Shown here one piece after another: positions 24,161 to 34,928 of a stretch of 64,000 nt of DNA; within the stretch, counting starts at the first letter, position 1, and every line of letters starts with the position of its first letter. The DNA comes from Crocodylus rhombifer (lineage: Eukaryota; Chordata; Crocodylia; Crocodylidae). The notes below the pieces were generated by a model. The model made no database searches, was not told where the DNA came from, and worked only from the letters and a program-made list of their open reading frames with translations. Where the stretch lies: the NCBI GenBank assembly GCA_038503035.1, contig JAVSML010000974.1:9336-73335 (forward strand), in the 5' to 3' direction. The translations under genes were made by a program, and so were the position numbers.

Positions 24161-24162
24161 GT

Positions 24163-24715
24163 CCCACAAAAGGAGACTAAGTGACTTGCTCAGGGTCAAA
24201 TAGGATGTCTGCTACTGAGAAGACTTGTACCAGAGTCTCCCAGTTTCAGAATTGCCAACCCAAGATGGGTTTTTTTTGTACTGACAATCTCTAATCCTTT
24301 TACTGACAAACTTTTTACTGGTATATATTTTATATAATGTCTAGTGTAACTTTTCTACCAGGCCTCAGTTAGCAGGGTTAGGTTAAAATTTAGGGGTTTA
24401 ATATCAACCATAGTAAAAAAAAGAAAAATTAAAAGTTTGCAGGAAAAAAAAATTCTTGGGTTGGCAACCTTGCTTGACTGCAACAGTGGTTTTACACTGT
24501 GTTGCATTTCCTCCCCTTGCCATCATGATGCCCCTGACTGTACCTGTACTTTCCCCATCTCCAACAGTCCACCACCAGCCGTACCTCTGCCTTACTTCAC
24601 TGACAACCATTTTAAGCTTTTTTTTTTTTTTTAATGACAGAAGTTTTACTGGCAGTTGGCAATTCTGTCCCCATCCCAGGCCAGTACCTTTACCACTGGG
24701 CTATCTTTCATCACC
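24163..24715 (+). mobile_element. MIR-like CORE-SINE, split by an insertion
   Basis: The left part has GTGACTTGCTCAGGGTCAAA, the MIR core wording, followed by TACCAGAGTCTCCCAG. The right part resumes at 24668 with CCCAGGCCAGTACCTTTACC and ACTGGGCTATC, as in MIR 3' regions. The two parts would be contiguous without the 421-bp segment at 24247-24667. Old MIR-like SINEs are expected in amniotes. The split makes the host SINE older than the inserted element. Confidence 0.55.
24247..24667. mobile_element. Small inverted-repeat element inside the SINE (421 bp)
   Basis: The ends are CAGAATTGCCAAC (24247-24259) and GTTGGCAATTCTG (24655-24667), a perfect 13-bp inverted repeat. A further internal pair, TTGCCAACCCAAGA and TTCTTGGGTTGGCAA (about 24457-24471), suggests either two nested short elements or a later internal duplication. 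I see no clear target duplication. T-rich and A-rich interior tracts and the lack of a coding frame fit a MITE of unknown family. Confidence 0.45.
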
Positions 24716-26878
24716 AAGGTCTCAGACAAACTCAGCCACTTTTTTCAGATTGAAATATATTTCTTTTTCTTTTTTCATTTCCCCCATAGTTTTTTTACCA
24801 ACTACAATGTCATATTTGATGTATAACAGGGTAAAGTTGCACAGTAATAGCAAGCTACCTCTTATTTTTTTCCTTCAGCTGTTTGCTTTCACCCTATGTA
24901 GCCATTCCTAGTGTTGGTTGCACCCCACGTTTAGTTAAATAAGTCATGATATCTTTGTGCAGATGATTCCACAATTCCACAGTCATGGTGTTTGGTAAAC
25001 AGAACCAGGGGACTGCATGATGCTGCCTGTGATAAATAGTGCCATTATAATTAGTGTCATTATATCCAACAGCTAAGCCTTCTGTTCAGGGGATACACAG
25101 CAGGGAGCCTGAATACTGAAATCCTTACTCAGCTCCCATTGACACAAGTTCTCCAGATAGCAGGAGCTGTGGTCTGCCCCCCCCCCTCTTTTTTCAATCC
25201 TAACATGTTCACTGCTTAAGTATTTTTATTTAAATAAAAGCACAGGGATGTCTGAGGAGGCAGGAGGGAGCCTCTTCACACATATGACAGAGTCCACTCA
25301 GAGCCTCAAATTATTGTCCCCTCTTCTCATCTCCATTTGCCTTACAGATTTTCCCTCCCTTTCTTATGTTTCCAAATTCTGCAATCTTTTCCTCGTTTGC
25401 AATAATACAGAATTTTGTATATTGGAGAACAGCAGGAATGTAGCTTTGCTTTGTGTTGCAAGGGAATCCTAATTGTAAATAAATAAATGCTGATTTAATG
25501 TATACACGTCAAGGAAATATTCACTGGCATGGTGTATCCTGTAGTGTAATCCATGTATATGAAGGTATGCCTGCTCGCTAATGCCTGCCTGGATTGGAAG
25601 ATGCTATTGTGTGTGGCTGTGCGCATGTGCCTGCCTCTTTATGCGTTTGCTGCTGCCCTTTAGTGAGTAAAATCAGATCAACAGTGGTCTTAGTGAAGAT
25701 TCTCTCTTTAGTTTAAGTAAGAATGGCTTGTGGTTTTGTAGCAGGATCATCAAAGTTCTGTCACTATAACTGCCCCAGAGTTCCTTGTGGTCATGAGGTA
25801 CAGCTCCTACTGTAGGTGCTTTGGGGGTGGTATTGGCCTGGCCTTAGCATGTCATACTCAAAATAAAAAATGAAGGCAAGAGGTGGGGAATTCCATTTAT
25901 ATCATAACCAAAAATGGCACTTCCAGAGGATGAGGCCATTCCCTCTACTGAATATTAAAGGTGCATTGCAAATAATGGGTGTCCAACAGCTTCTGGAAGA
26001 AAGGATGCTGAAAGTTCTTGGTAATGAAAGGGTTATTAGCAACCCAGTATTTAGATCAGCTCTGTGTCTCTGTCTATAATAAATAAAATGTATGTAGTGT
26101 AGCTTAGTTGTGATGAGTCAACTCAGCTGCATTCTTCTTTCCGTCTTTGAACGGATAATTCAACAGTCATTTGGGGTGTAGAATATTTGTAGTCCCACTG
26201 AGAAAGTGAAAAGGCATCAAAGGACAAGCATGACTTCAAGTCACTGGTCCAAATACAAAGGAAGTATATGATCACATCTGATGGAAGAACACTATGTATG
26301 TATATGATTATTTTGGGAGTTTGAGCTGTTCAGTGAATGAGACACAAAGTTGGGCACTCTCTCAGACTTATCTTCCAATAAGAATAGAAGTGTCTGCATT
26401 TCCCTTCATAATATGCAACACAAATAGAAAAAAAAGATGAGGGAGAAGCAAAATGGAAAAGAGAGAATATTTCAGGGACCTCCCTAGATGTGGCCTGGAG
26501 AAATCGCTACATTTAGTCTATGTTTAGTGATGTAGAATTTGACCCTTTTATCCTGTTTTACTTGTTTCCAAAAGCTGCTATTTTGCTTATGACCTTCCTT
26601 CCCTTGCCTTTTCCTCAGCTGCTGCACTTGTTTTCTTCAAGACAAAATATAGTATTTGTTAAAGTCCTTTGATCCTCAGCTAGTAATGCTAACTATTACT
26701 GCAGCAACAATAATAAAGTCTGCCACTGAAAATCATTTTCTTGGTCTTGGAGCTTGTTGGTCATCAGTGGAGGCAGGAAATACAACCTTCAAGCCTGCCT
26801 GCTCTGCTGTCTTTGGATTGGTTGATTCTTTTCAGTGTTGCACTGCAAGGCACTGATTTTGCAATATAATAGTGTGCA
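24716..26878. other. Unannotated DNA
   Basis: I see no gene or named repeat. A C-rich tract lies near 25179-25187. Confidence 0.5.
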
Positions 26879-26990
26879 GATAGAAGTGATATTTTTCAGA
26901 CGATCTGGCTCTGAAAGCACTCCACAGCTGTCATAACACATGTACACAGCTGCAGAGTGCTTTTAAAATGTCCAATTGTGATAAAAAGTA
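26879..26990 (+). repeat. Short dispersed repeat, copy 3 of 3
   Basis: It begins GATAGAAGTGATATTT like copy 1, then CTGAAAGCACTCCACAGCTG and GCAGAGTGCTTTTAAAATGT, followed by CCAATTGTGA. The order and spacing match the copies at 4801 and 19571. Confidence 0.45.
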
Positions 26991-28012
26991 ACACTTGTTA
27001 AATCAGGTAATAAATGAAAGTACTCAATTAGTTGCTTGCATGGGTTACTTGTCCTGCCCCTGGTTTGCCACAGGAAGAAGGCAGAGTGTCTCCTCCCTGT
27101 GCAGCCAGGGAGGGGGAGAGTACTAAATCCGGCCAGTTGGCTACCTCCTTGCAGGCAGGTGGTGGTCAAGCCAGCAATCAGGGTGAGGGCCCTCTGGAGC
27201 CTTCTTTAGGGAGAGGGTCCTGGGTACCCAATGGCACTACTGGGTGGGAGGAAGGGTTAAAAACCCTCCTGAGAGACCCTCCCACATGGGGGGAGGCATG
27301 GGGGCTTCTTGAGCCCTGGCTGGCTTACAGGGCAGGCAACAGTGCCCCTTGCTGCCTAGCCTCTGTCAGTTCATAGATGCACTGAGTCCCCATGCACAGG
27401 AGTTGTATGCTGTAACTTTAAGCACTTTGTATAAAGGTACAAAAAGATCAAAGTGCCCTGTATAACTTCTGTAGGCACCTGGAGATGCCTCTCTTGACTT
27501 CACTAGGCATAAGACTGAGTACTAGATATGTGTCCGTACTCAGTATTACTGAGTCCATACTTTTGACCTCTGTCTTTTTGACTGCCTTAGTTAACTGAGT
27601 CAAAATGCTTTCTATGTGGTTGAACTATGCTTGCTCTGGTATGGCTCTGTCTCAGACTAACACTTCTATAATTAAGTCTCTATTTCCTTAGCTATTTCTA
27701 GAGCTGTAGAAAGGCACCTCCTGAAGGACCCTTGTATCCTGTCCCGATTTTATAGGAGTGTTCCTTGATTTTGTATCACTCGGGAAAACCTTCAGGGAAG
27801 CTTATTTTAAATGAAGAAATCAATATTTAATTTCAGAATAATGAAATATGAAAATAAGTAACTTGGAAAATGCTTTGCTGGTGCTAATATCTATTTACCT
27901 ATTACATTTTGATGTATTTTAGACTTTGCTTTTTCAGACTTTAGAGTAAATAGTTGGATTAGCAACACATAGCTGCTCTTAATGAGGAAAGCAGAGACTT
28001 AGTTGCTGGGGA
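26991..28012. other. Unannotated DNA
   Basis: The plus-strand open frame at 27032-27376 is GC-rich with no recognisable motif and no splice or promoter context. I do not call it a gene. Confidence 0.5.
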
Positions 28013-28599
28013 CTAGACCGTAGGGCTGTGCAAAGTTTTGACACCTGTTTTGTTTCAATGTTGTTTTGACACGTTGCGAACTCAAAGCAATGAAATCGAA
28101 ATGAAACAAAGGGCTTTGAAATGGCCACAAAACGAAACAAAGGGCTTCAGAACGTTTTGAGTTTTGAAGCTGGGCTTGCTTGCAGGGAAACAAAGTAAGA
28201 GGGAGGGGGAAGAGGGGGCAAGAACTGCTTTGATACTGACTATGTAGCTGGCCAGTGACTGTGATCCTTCCCTTGGGTCCCTTCCAATCCTAGTGCTCTG
28301 GGGGAGGGTTGAAAACAGCATACAAAGCAGCACTGTTTGAAATGAGCTGCCTTCTGCCTTGGGGTCAGTTACTGAATGGTGTCTTCTAGCAGCTCAGCAG
28401 TGTCAAACAACAAAGGCTATCTTTCATTTCCTACTTGCTAGCCTAGCAAGTGGGATTCATCAATACCTTCTCCCTTTTATACCCTTTTATATTATTTTTA
28501 TATTCATTGATTCCTTTCAATTTATTTCTCCCCCAAAATCCTCTTTTTCTTTTTGTTAGTCTATTTTGATTCTTTTCCCTCAGAAATCTGTGCTTTCTC

Positions 28600-28790
28600 T
28601 CGCAGGATGTATTCCATTCACTGTGCAGGGAAGCACAGCATATATTGCATATTATAATATAGAATTTATACAGGAACACATACATACATTTATACATTTT
28701 ATTTTATTTATTACATAAATACAGACATAAATTACATAAATGTACATACATATACAATTATCTACATATATTACATAAATCAGATTATAT
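28600..28790. repeat. AT-rich low-complexity tract in hAT copy 2
   Basis: Degenerate ATACATA and TTACATAAA words dominate between the 5' leader and the first transposase ATG. The matching part of copy 1 (near 7380-7430) lacks this tract, so it is an insertion or expansion in copy 2. Confidence 0.6.
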
Positions 28791-29627
28791 GACAGAACAC
28801 GCAGATTTTCCAGCACCTAGCAGCAAAGACGCTATGAAACACTCCATGAATCGTGCTGGAAAGGCAGCTGGCAAGCCTTCAGGGAGGGGTGAAAGAGGGG
28901 GTAGAAGGAGAGGTATAAGTTTCCCACACCCTCCCAAAATGAGACGCAGCCTCTTTGCTACAACAAGCAGACATAAGGCTTCTACCTGCTGTACAGGCAG
29001 TAAAGAGAGGGAAGTAGTACCAGTGCTACTGTCTGTGCCCAAGTCTCATCCCCTCCAAGAGCACCAGCCATAACCCCACTACCACCACCGTGACAACAAG
29101 CAGCAGCACCAGCATGACAGTCCCCTCCACCCTCATTTTGCTTCCCAGCTTGAGCCTTCCAGTGTCAGAGAAAGAGCTGGAGCTGGAGCTGGATCTGGAT
29201 CTGAGTGCCATAGCAAAGGGAAATTCTGGGTAACGAGGGAGAATCATCTGAGTTTGCGCTCCACACTGTTCAAGTTTCCCTTAGAGCCAGGTCTCCTTCC
29301 CCAGAAGGCACTTCAGAGGAGGTTGAGGTGGAAGTGGAGGCAAGTGACTCAGCTGAGTCCACTCCTCCTGTTGCCGTGCCTCTGCCTGCTGAGGAGGGGG
29401 AAAGGCAGCATCCGCACATGCATCTGCATCTCAGAAGTAAGCTGGTAATGTGGTCTGGGATCATTTTGAGCTGGCAGATAATCCCATATGTGTTATCTGC
29501 CTGTACTGCCAAGCCAAAACAGCTGGGGCAAGGGAACAAAACATATGAACACCATGGGGATGCTGATGCATCACCCCCTTGCCCTTGCTCCTTCTCAGCC
29601 TGGCAGCAGTGGGAGCATGCCAAGAGA

Positions 29628-29658
<31 letters not shown>

Positions 29659-31418
29659 ATTCCAAAGCCCCTGTCCCCCCAAAGCAGAGGCAGGCCACAC
29701 TGGAATAGTGGGGAAGGTGGACAGAAAGGGGGGTGCATTGCAGAGGTGAGCAAGATCACTCAGAGCATTGGGGAGATGCTTGTTGTGGATGGCCAGCCCT
29801 TCTTAGTTGAGCAGCCAAGGTTCAGGTGGCTCATGGTGCTCTTGGTCTCATCATACCAAATGTCTGCATGTACCACCTTCAGCAGGGCAATCATTCCCTC
29901 TGTGTATGAGGCATGCAGGGATTACCCAAGGGAGTAGCTGCATAAGGCAGGTCCTCAGGTGGCCTTATGCTTCACCTCAGACATCTGGAGCAGCCGGGGT
30001 GGAGCTTATGCGTACCTCTCCCTCACAGGGCACTTGTACGACCAGTTATGCTGTTGGTGGGCTCTCCTTCAAGCTGAGGTGATGGATGAGTCCCACACAG
30101 AAACAGCAATCATGGAGGCCATGAATCGCTTAGTGCAGGGGTGGCTCATTGGGCAGGGTGAGCTCACCTGTGGGTTCATGGTCACTGACAATAGGGCCAA
30201 TATGGTCAAGGAGGGCCAAGTTTGGTATCTGCTGTGTGGCACACAAGTTCCACCTCACTGTCTTATGTCTTGGAGAGAGTCAGGGCTGCTGGTGATGGCA
30301 CTCGCACCACCAGCAAGCTTATTTCAAAATGCAGGAAGATGACAGGCTACTTGTACCAGAGCATCAAGAGGGGCAAGATGCTGCAGGACAAACAGGCAGA
30401 GCTGAACATCTCGCAGCACAAAATCATGCAGGATGTGGAAACTCGGTGGAACTCCACATACCTGATGGTCGAGAGGCTGGTGGAGCAACAGAAGGCCATC
30501 CATGAGATGGCCTTGCTTGAGAAGATTGGGATCAGTGGCCCCCTTAACAGAGCTGAGTGGGATGCCATCTCCCAGTTCTTGGTGGTCCTCAAGCCCTTTC
30601 TTGAGGCTACTGAGACCCTCAGCGCTGGCGATGCCCTCTTTAGCCAGGTGATCCCTGTAGTGCAGGAACTTCAAAACCAAATGGAGAAGTTTCAGGGACT
30701 CAATGTTCCTGGCTGAGGCAAGCTGCTATTGCCAGATGTGCAGGCAGTGGTGAGGCGGCTGAAGGAGGGCATCAGGAAATGGCTTGATTACTTGCAGTAT
30801 GGTACAGTCCGTGTGTGACCCAAGGGTGAGGGGGAGTGTATGCAGCAGCCAATGCCTAAATTAGTAGACAGAGGTGCTGGTGAAGTCAGGGAGGCAGAAT
30901 GGTGGAGGCAGTGGGACGTGGAAGAGGGGGATTCACTGTCCCATGTCAGCACACCATCCACCAGCCAGTCTCTTCTGCCACCACAGTCGCTGCCAGTGTG
31001 GTCCAGGGGAATGGATTCCATGGTGGGGTCCAGAGGCACCAGACCCCAGCATCAGGCAGGTAGTGCTCAGGCCTTGGTGGCTGCCTGTCTCATCAAGGAT
31101 GCGGAGCCACTGCTGTGTGACCCCTTGGCCGACTGGGCAAGCCACAGCCAGATGTGGCCGGATCTGGCCATGGTTGCCTGGGAACACATGTCCTGTCCAC
31201 TTACCTGTGTTCCAAGTGAGAGGGTATTCAGCATTGCTGGTGATGTAGTGACACCCCACTGCACCTTCCTGGATCCTGATTTTGTAGAACATTTGGTGTT
31301 CCTGAAGGTGAACCTCCTGCTGCTGGGGTTCCCAAGCTCCACGTGCAGAATGAACGTGTACAACCCTCCTCACTGTCCTCACCTATTTCCTTTTTTTCAT
31401 TTTTTAAAAACCATTTAA
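28789..31418 (+). pseudogene. hAT transposase, ZBED-like (broken by frameshifts and stops)
   Basis: This is a cut-and-paste DNA transposase relic. In order: a basic N-terminus (KPSGRGERGGRRR, from ATG 28789), an acidic linker near 29165-29220, and a BED finger opening WDHFELADNPICVICLYCQ near 29450-29515 in a shifted frame. After a poly-C tract comes the RNase H-like core. That core has ALCFTSDIWSSRGGAYAYLS with LTGH (29959-30030) and VTDNRANMVK (30181-30210), then QDVETRWNSTYLMVERLVEQ (30430-30490), which carries the family tryptophan. The C-terminal dimerisation part has PSERVFSIAGDVVTPH and VEHLVFLKVNLLLLGFP (31215-31335). At least four frame changes, plus a TGA near 30714, disable it. Context and end structure make it the probable mobiliser family for the other four hAT copies here. 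Confidence 0.88.
29631..29658 (+). repeat. Poly-C tract, 28 bases
   Basis: An uninterrupted C run inside the transposase region, at a place where copy 1 has ordinary mixed sequence (about 8093-8103). Such tracts are error-prone in replication and sequencing, so both its length and the frame across it are unreliable. Confidence 0.95.
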
Positions 31419-31861
31419 TGCCCTGCTCTCAGAGCTGGAGGTGGAACTCACTGCATCACCAGCCAGCAGGGGAAGAACATGTCTCTGCTGAGCTCCCGTG
31501 CCAGGACAAACTTGAAGGTATGAGCTGGGGCTATAGGGAAGTGGGAGGCTTCAGGTCCTGGGCATGAGCACTAATACTGCAATCTGTCAGTCAGGGGGCC
31601 TGGTGGGACTGCTGGTGGTGCAGGAGCCCCAGGAAATGCATGGACTGAGGATCCCTGTGGTGAAAAGTGGGTAGGAGGCACCATAACCTCCAGCCTCCAT
31701 ACACACGCGCGTAGTCCTGGCAGGGGAAAGCCACATCTTTGACAGGCCTGAGGCTTGCTGGTTGCAGTGGAGTTGTGAGGCTCCATGTGAGCTCAGCTTA
31801 GCTGCCTGGGATGCCTGCTTTTGGATTAAAAAACCCTTTGCCAGGCTGAGATAACACCTGT

Positions 31862-32060
31862 AGTTGGTGTGTGTGGTGTTCCTGGATGGAAGGAATAGGG
31901 AAGAAGCCAGAGGCTGGCATGCAATGCAGGCAAGAAAGCCAGTCAGTGAATATGGAAATGGAGGCATCAGGGGGTGAGGGACAGGTTGGGGTGGGGGTGG
32001 AAGGGGGATATAGCAGGTAGAAGTGGACAGGTACCTGAGGAGTCAGATGTCTGGCAGGTT
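31862..32060 (+). repeat. Interspersed repeat segment shared with 38818-39004
   Basis: From AGTTGGTGTGTG through TCCTGGATGGAA, AAGAAGCCAGAGGCTGG, CCAGTCAGTGAATATG and GAGGAGTCAGATGTCTGGCA, this matches the block next to the 400-N gap in the same order and spacing. It has no counterpart in hAT copy 1, so it was inserted into copy 2 after the family split. Its outer edges are unclear. Confidence 0.7.
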
Positions 32061-32305
32061 GTAGTGTGTCAGAATTCCAGTGTCTATATTACCTGAGATG
32101 CTGCTGTTGCTACTGTGCTACTTACTCAGTTATTATCTGTTGTTGTTTAAAGTGGTGGACCAGGCTGAGGATGGAGGGGAGGAGGCGGCCTCATTGGGAC
32201 ACACTGTTGTGTTATGTAGAGGCCCCAGTGCCAGTGAGGGCGCACCTTAACATACATGTGGTCACGTCATGAGTTTTTCTTGTGAGCAGCTTGAGGTGCA
32301 GTTTC

Positions 32306-33341
32306 ATAGATTTCATAGACATTAGAGCTGGAAGGGACCTCAGGAGATCGAGTCCAGCCCCCTGCCCAAAGGGCAGGAAGTCAGCTGGGGTCATAGGATC
32401 CCAGCAAGATAAGCATCCAATTTGCTCTTGAAGGTGTTCAATGTACGTGCTTGAACCACCTCCGCTGGCAGACTGTTCCAGACCTTGGGGGCTCGGACAG
32501 TAAAGAAATTCTTCCTTATGTCCAGCCTGAAACGGTCCTGCAGGAGTTTGTGACCGTTCGACCTCGTCATCCCTTGAGGCGCTCTGGTGAACAGACGTTC
32601 CCCCAGATCCTGGTGGTCACCCCTGATAAACTTATAGGTGGCCATCAGATCACCCCTGAGCCTGCGCTTTTCCAGGCTAAAGAGTCCCATGGCTCTCAGC
32701 CTGTCATCGTAAGATCTGTTTTCCTGACCTCTGATCATGCGCGTGGCTCTCCTCTGGACTCTCTCAAGCTTCTCCACATCCTTTTTGAATTGTGGAGCCC
32801 AAAACTGGATGCAGTACTCCAGCTGCGGCCTCACCAAGGCCGAGTACAAGGGGAGAATGACGTCCCGGGATTTGCTCGAGAAACATCTATGGATGCACGC
32901 CAGTGTTTTGGTCGCTTTACTAGCCGCAGCATCGCACTGGAGGCTCATGTTCATCTTGTGGTCAATGATGACCCCCAAGTCTTTTTCTTCTGTAGTGCTA
33001 ACCAACGTAGCACTGCCGAGCCTATAAGGGTGCTGCAGGTTTTTCCTCCCAAGGTGGAGAACCTTGCATTTTTCAGTGTTAAACACCATGAGGTTCTCGT
33101 CTGCCCATTTGCTGAGCTTGTCCAGGTCAGCCTGGATCACCCGCCTATCTTCTGGCATGGATGCTATGCCCCAAAGTTTGGTGTCATCGGCGAACTTGGC
33201 CAGTCCACTCCTGACTCCAATGTCCACATCGTTAATGAAGATTGAACAGTATGGGTCCCAGGACAGAGCCTTGAGGGACCCCACTGGTCACAGGGCACCA
33301 CAATGAGTGACTGCCATCAATCACAACCCTCTGGGTCCGAC
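32306..33341 (-). mobile_element. Young CR1 LINE inserted in hAT copy 2
   Basis: The 3' tail (TTTCATAGATTTCATAGAC) lies at the left. The insertion is flanked by CAGTTTC at 32299-32305 and 33342-33348, a 7-bp direct repeat. Joining the flanks restores the hAT tandem unit (TTGAGGTGCAGTTTC then CTAGAAACCCC), which proves the order of insertion. The element is 5'-truncated at the reverse transcriptase region just before SGVPQGS. It is very similar to the copy at 59433-60287. Confidence 0.95.
32391..33284 (-). pseudogene. CR1 reverse transcriptase C-terminal fragment (intact FADD box)
   Basis: This encodes the last third of the CR1 ORF2 reverse transcriptase, which copies LINE RNA at a nicked target. 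The family-like sequence starts at [14 protein letters not shown]. It continues through the catalytic C box FADDTKLWG, the KCKVLHLGRKN block, LVRPQLEYCIQFWAPQFKK, VQRRATRMIRGQENRSYDDR and RSNGHKLLQDRFRLDIRKNF to the terminal FKSKLDAYLAGIL. Upstream, [15 protein letters not shown] is in another frame: about two bases are missing near 33242. The catalytic A box and the endonuclease domain are absent through 5' truncation. The long plus-strand frame over the same bases is its antisense shadow. Confidence 0.9.
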
Positions 33342-33651
33342 CAGTTTCCTAGAAACCCCTTTACCTATGTCCTTAAAACCTGGCAGGCTTCATGGCCTCA
33401 GAAGGGGCTACCACCTCTGCAGTGTTCATTTGAATCAGGCAAGAAATGATAAAGTTATAGGCAGTTTTGTGATTTCCCATTATAGCCTGTGGGCGAAACG
33501 TTGAAACAGCATCAAAACAGCGAAACAGTTTCGATGACATGAAATGGAACAGTGCTTCAAAATGAAACTCAAAACAAAATAATGTCCCATCGAAACAGCG
33601 AAATGGAAGTTGAAATGAAATAGTGCTGTTTTGCATAGCCCTACTAGACAG

Positions 33652-34928
33652 GTAGGCTGATTTTGTGGTACAAACATAGTAACTGGCTCTTTCTCTTAAT
33701 GTTGTTACATTGGAATTATTTTAGGCTTTTGAGTTACTTTATTAAAATGAATGGGGCAGTTCACCTCTTTAAGCCCTTGCTTCAGACTGTCTACAGACTC
33801 AAGACAGTTCAGAACTGGTTGTCAGTCTTCACAACTATGAGAAGCAAACGCCTATTTATTGTAAAAGAAGGGTTGGATTTTGGAGCACCACTTTGTGGCA
33901 AGAGATGGATGGGTTCTGCAGCAAAGTTTGTGGGCCCACATTGCAAAAGAAACAGAATCCTTCAGAGTGTACTTGTCCATTAGCTTTTCTTTTTCCATAG
34001 CTACTGTGTGTATAAGGCAGAGACACATTTGCTTTTCTCTCCTGAATGGAATGCATCTTTGCTTGCCCTCAGCCAATCTTAATTACTGCTTAATTCTGCT
34101 TTGTATATTTTGAGAATACACAAAGGGAAGTCTTGTGTTTCCTATTCTAATCATTTGATTTCCTTAATGTCTGTTCTTTGTCAGTATCATTTCCCCCAGA
34201 CTATTTAAAATTGCTTTCTGAGTTTCAACTCCTACTGTCACCTTATTCTCCATGCACTGAATTGTTGCTATTTTGTAGTATTTATAATGAAAATGGAGGC
34301 CCCATTATGCCAGTCGCATAGAAATGCACACAGAAACCTGAACATTTGATTTTGTTAATTTTAATTAAAGGTTCACAAAAGCTACTAGTAATGTGGTTTG
34401 AGGAGGTGGGAGGAAAGAATGTTAACTCAGAACTGTGCAAAGCTCTCTGGACAGATTCTACACCCTCCTGAGTTAGCTAAACATCAAGTGGCCAGGAATT
34501 TAACAATTAATTAGACCTGCACTTCTTACTGCCTATGGGATTACAAGGGTCAAGCTTCATGCAGTTACATGGAGTTCTTTGTTTAAGAAGACTGTTACTA
34601 TTCTAACTGAACAAAATTAAACACTGTACTTGCATATAAATGAAGGTATGGCTCCAGTCTGAAGATCAGATCTGCATGGGTTCAGCCTTTTGGCAACAGT
34701 GGGCCTCCACATAGGCTTAGATGCACATCAGTCTGATTCCAAGATCTGGGACCTTGGTCATAACAATAATGTAACTATAACAATACAATCTACAGTTGAA
34801 TGCACCTCTATTAAATACCAAGGGCTGGATTCTACTCTACTTATTAGATGTCCAAGTGCTGCTTAGATGTAAGTGTCCAAGTGTGATCCTAGTTCACCTT
34901 TCCTGATTCCCTAAAAAAAAATTCATAG
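33652..34928. other. Unannotated DNA
   Basis: I see no gene or named repeat. It is AT-rich and probably unique. Confidence 0.55.

Larger units (their letters stand above)
28021..33643 (+). mobile_element. hAT DNA transposon, copy 2 (5.6 kb, nested CR1 and repeat)
   Basis: The left end TAGGGCTGTGCAAAG pairs with the right end, which reverse-complemented reads TAGGGCTATGCAAAAC. The flanks CTAGACCG (28013-28020) and CTAGACAG (33644-33651) are an 8-bp target duplication with one mismatch. Subterminal regions are packed with GAAAC/GTTTC and AAAACG words instead of the GAATC words of copy 1. The interior holds a nearly full-length but broken transposase (28789-31418), a segment homologous to the repeat at 38818-39004 (31862-32060) and a 5'-truncated CR1 (32306-33341). 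Without the CR1 the element would be about 4.6 kb. It is the best template in the window for the family's autonomous form. Confidence 0.92.

Noticed and set aside
32451..33245. Long plus-strand open frame (264 codons), and a similar one at 59585-60289
   Set aside because: Both lie exactly antisense to the CR1 reverse transcriptase fragments and recur wherever this CR1 occurs. They are antisense shadows, not genes.
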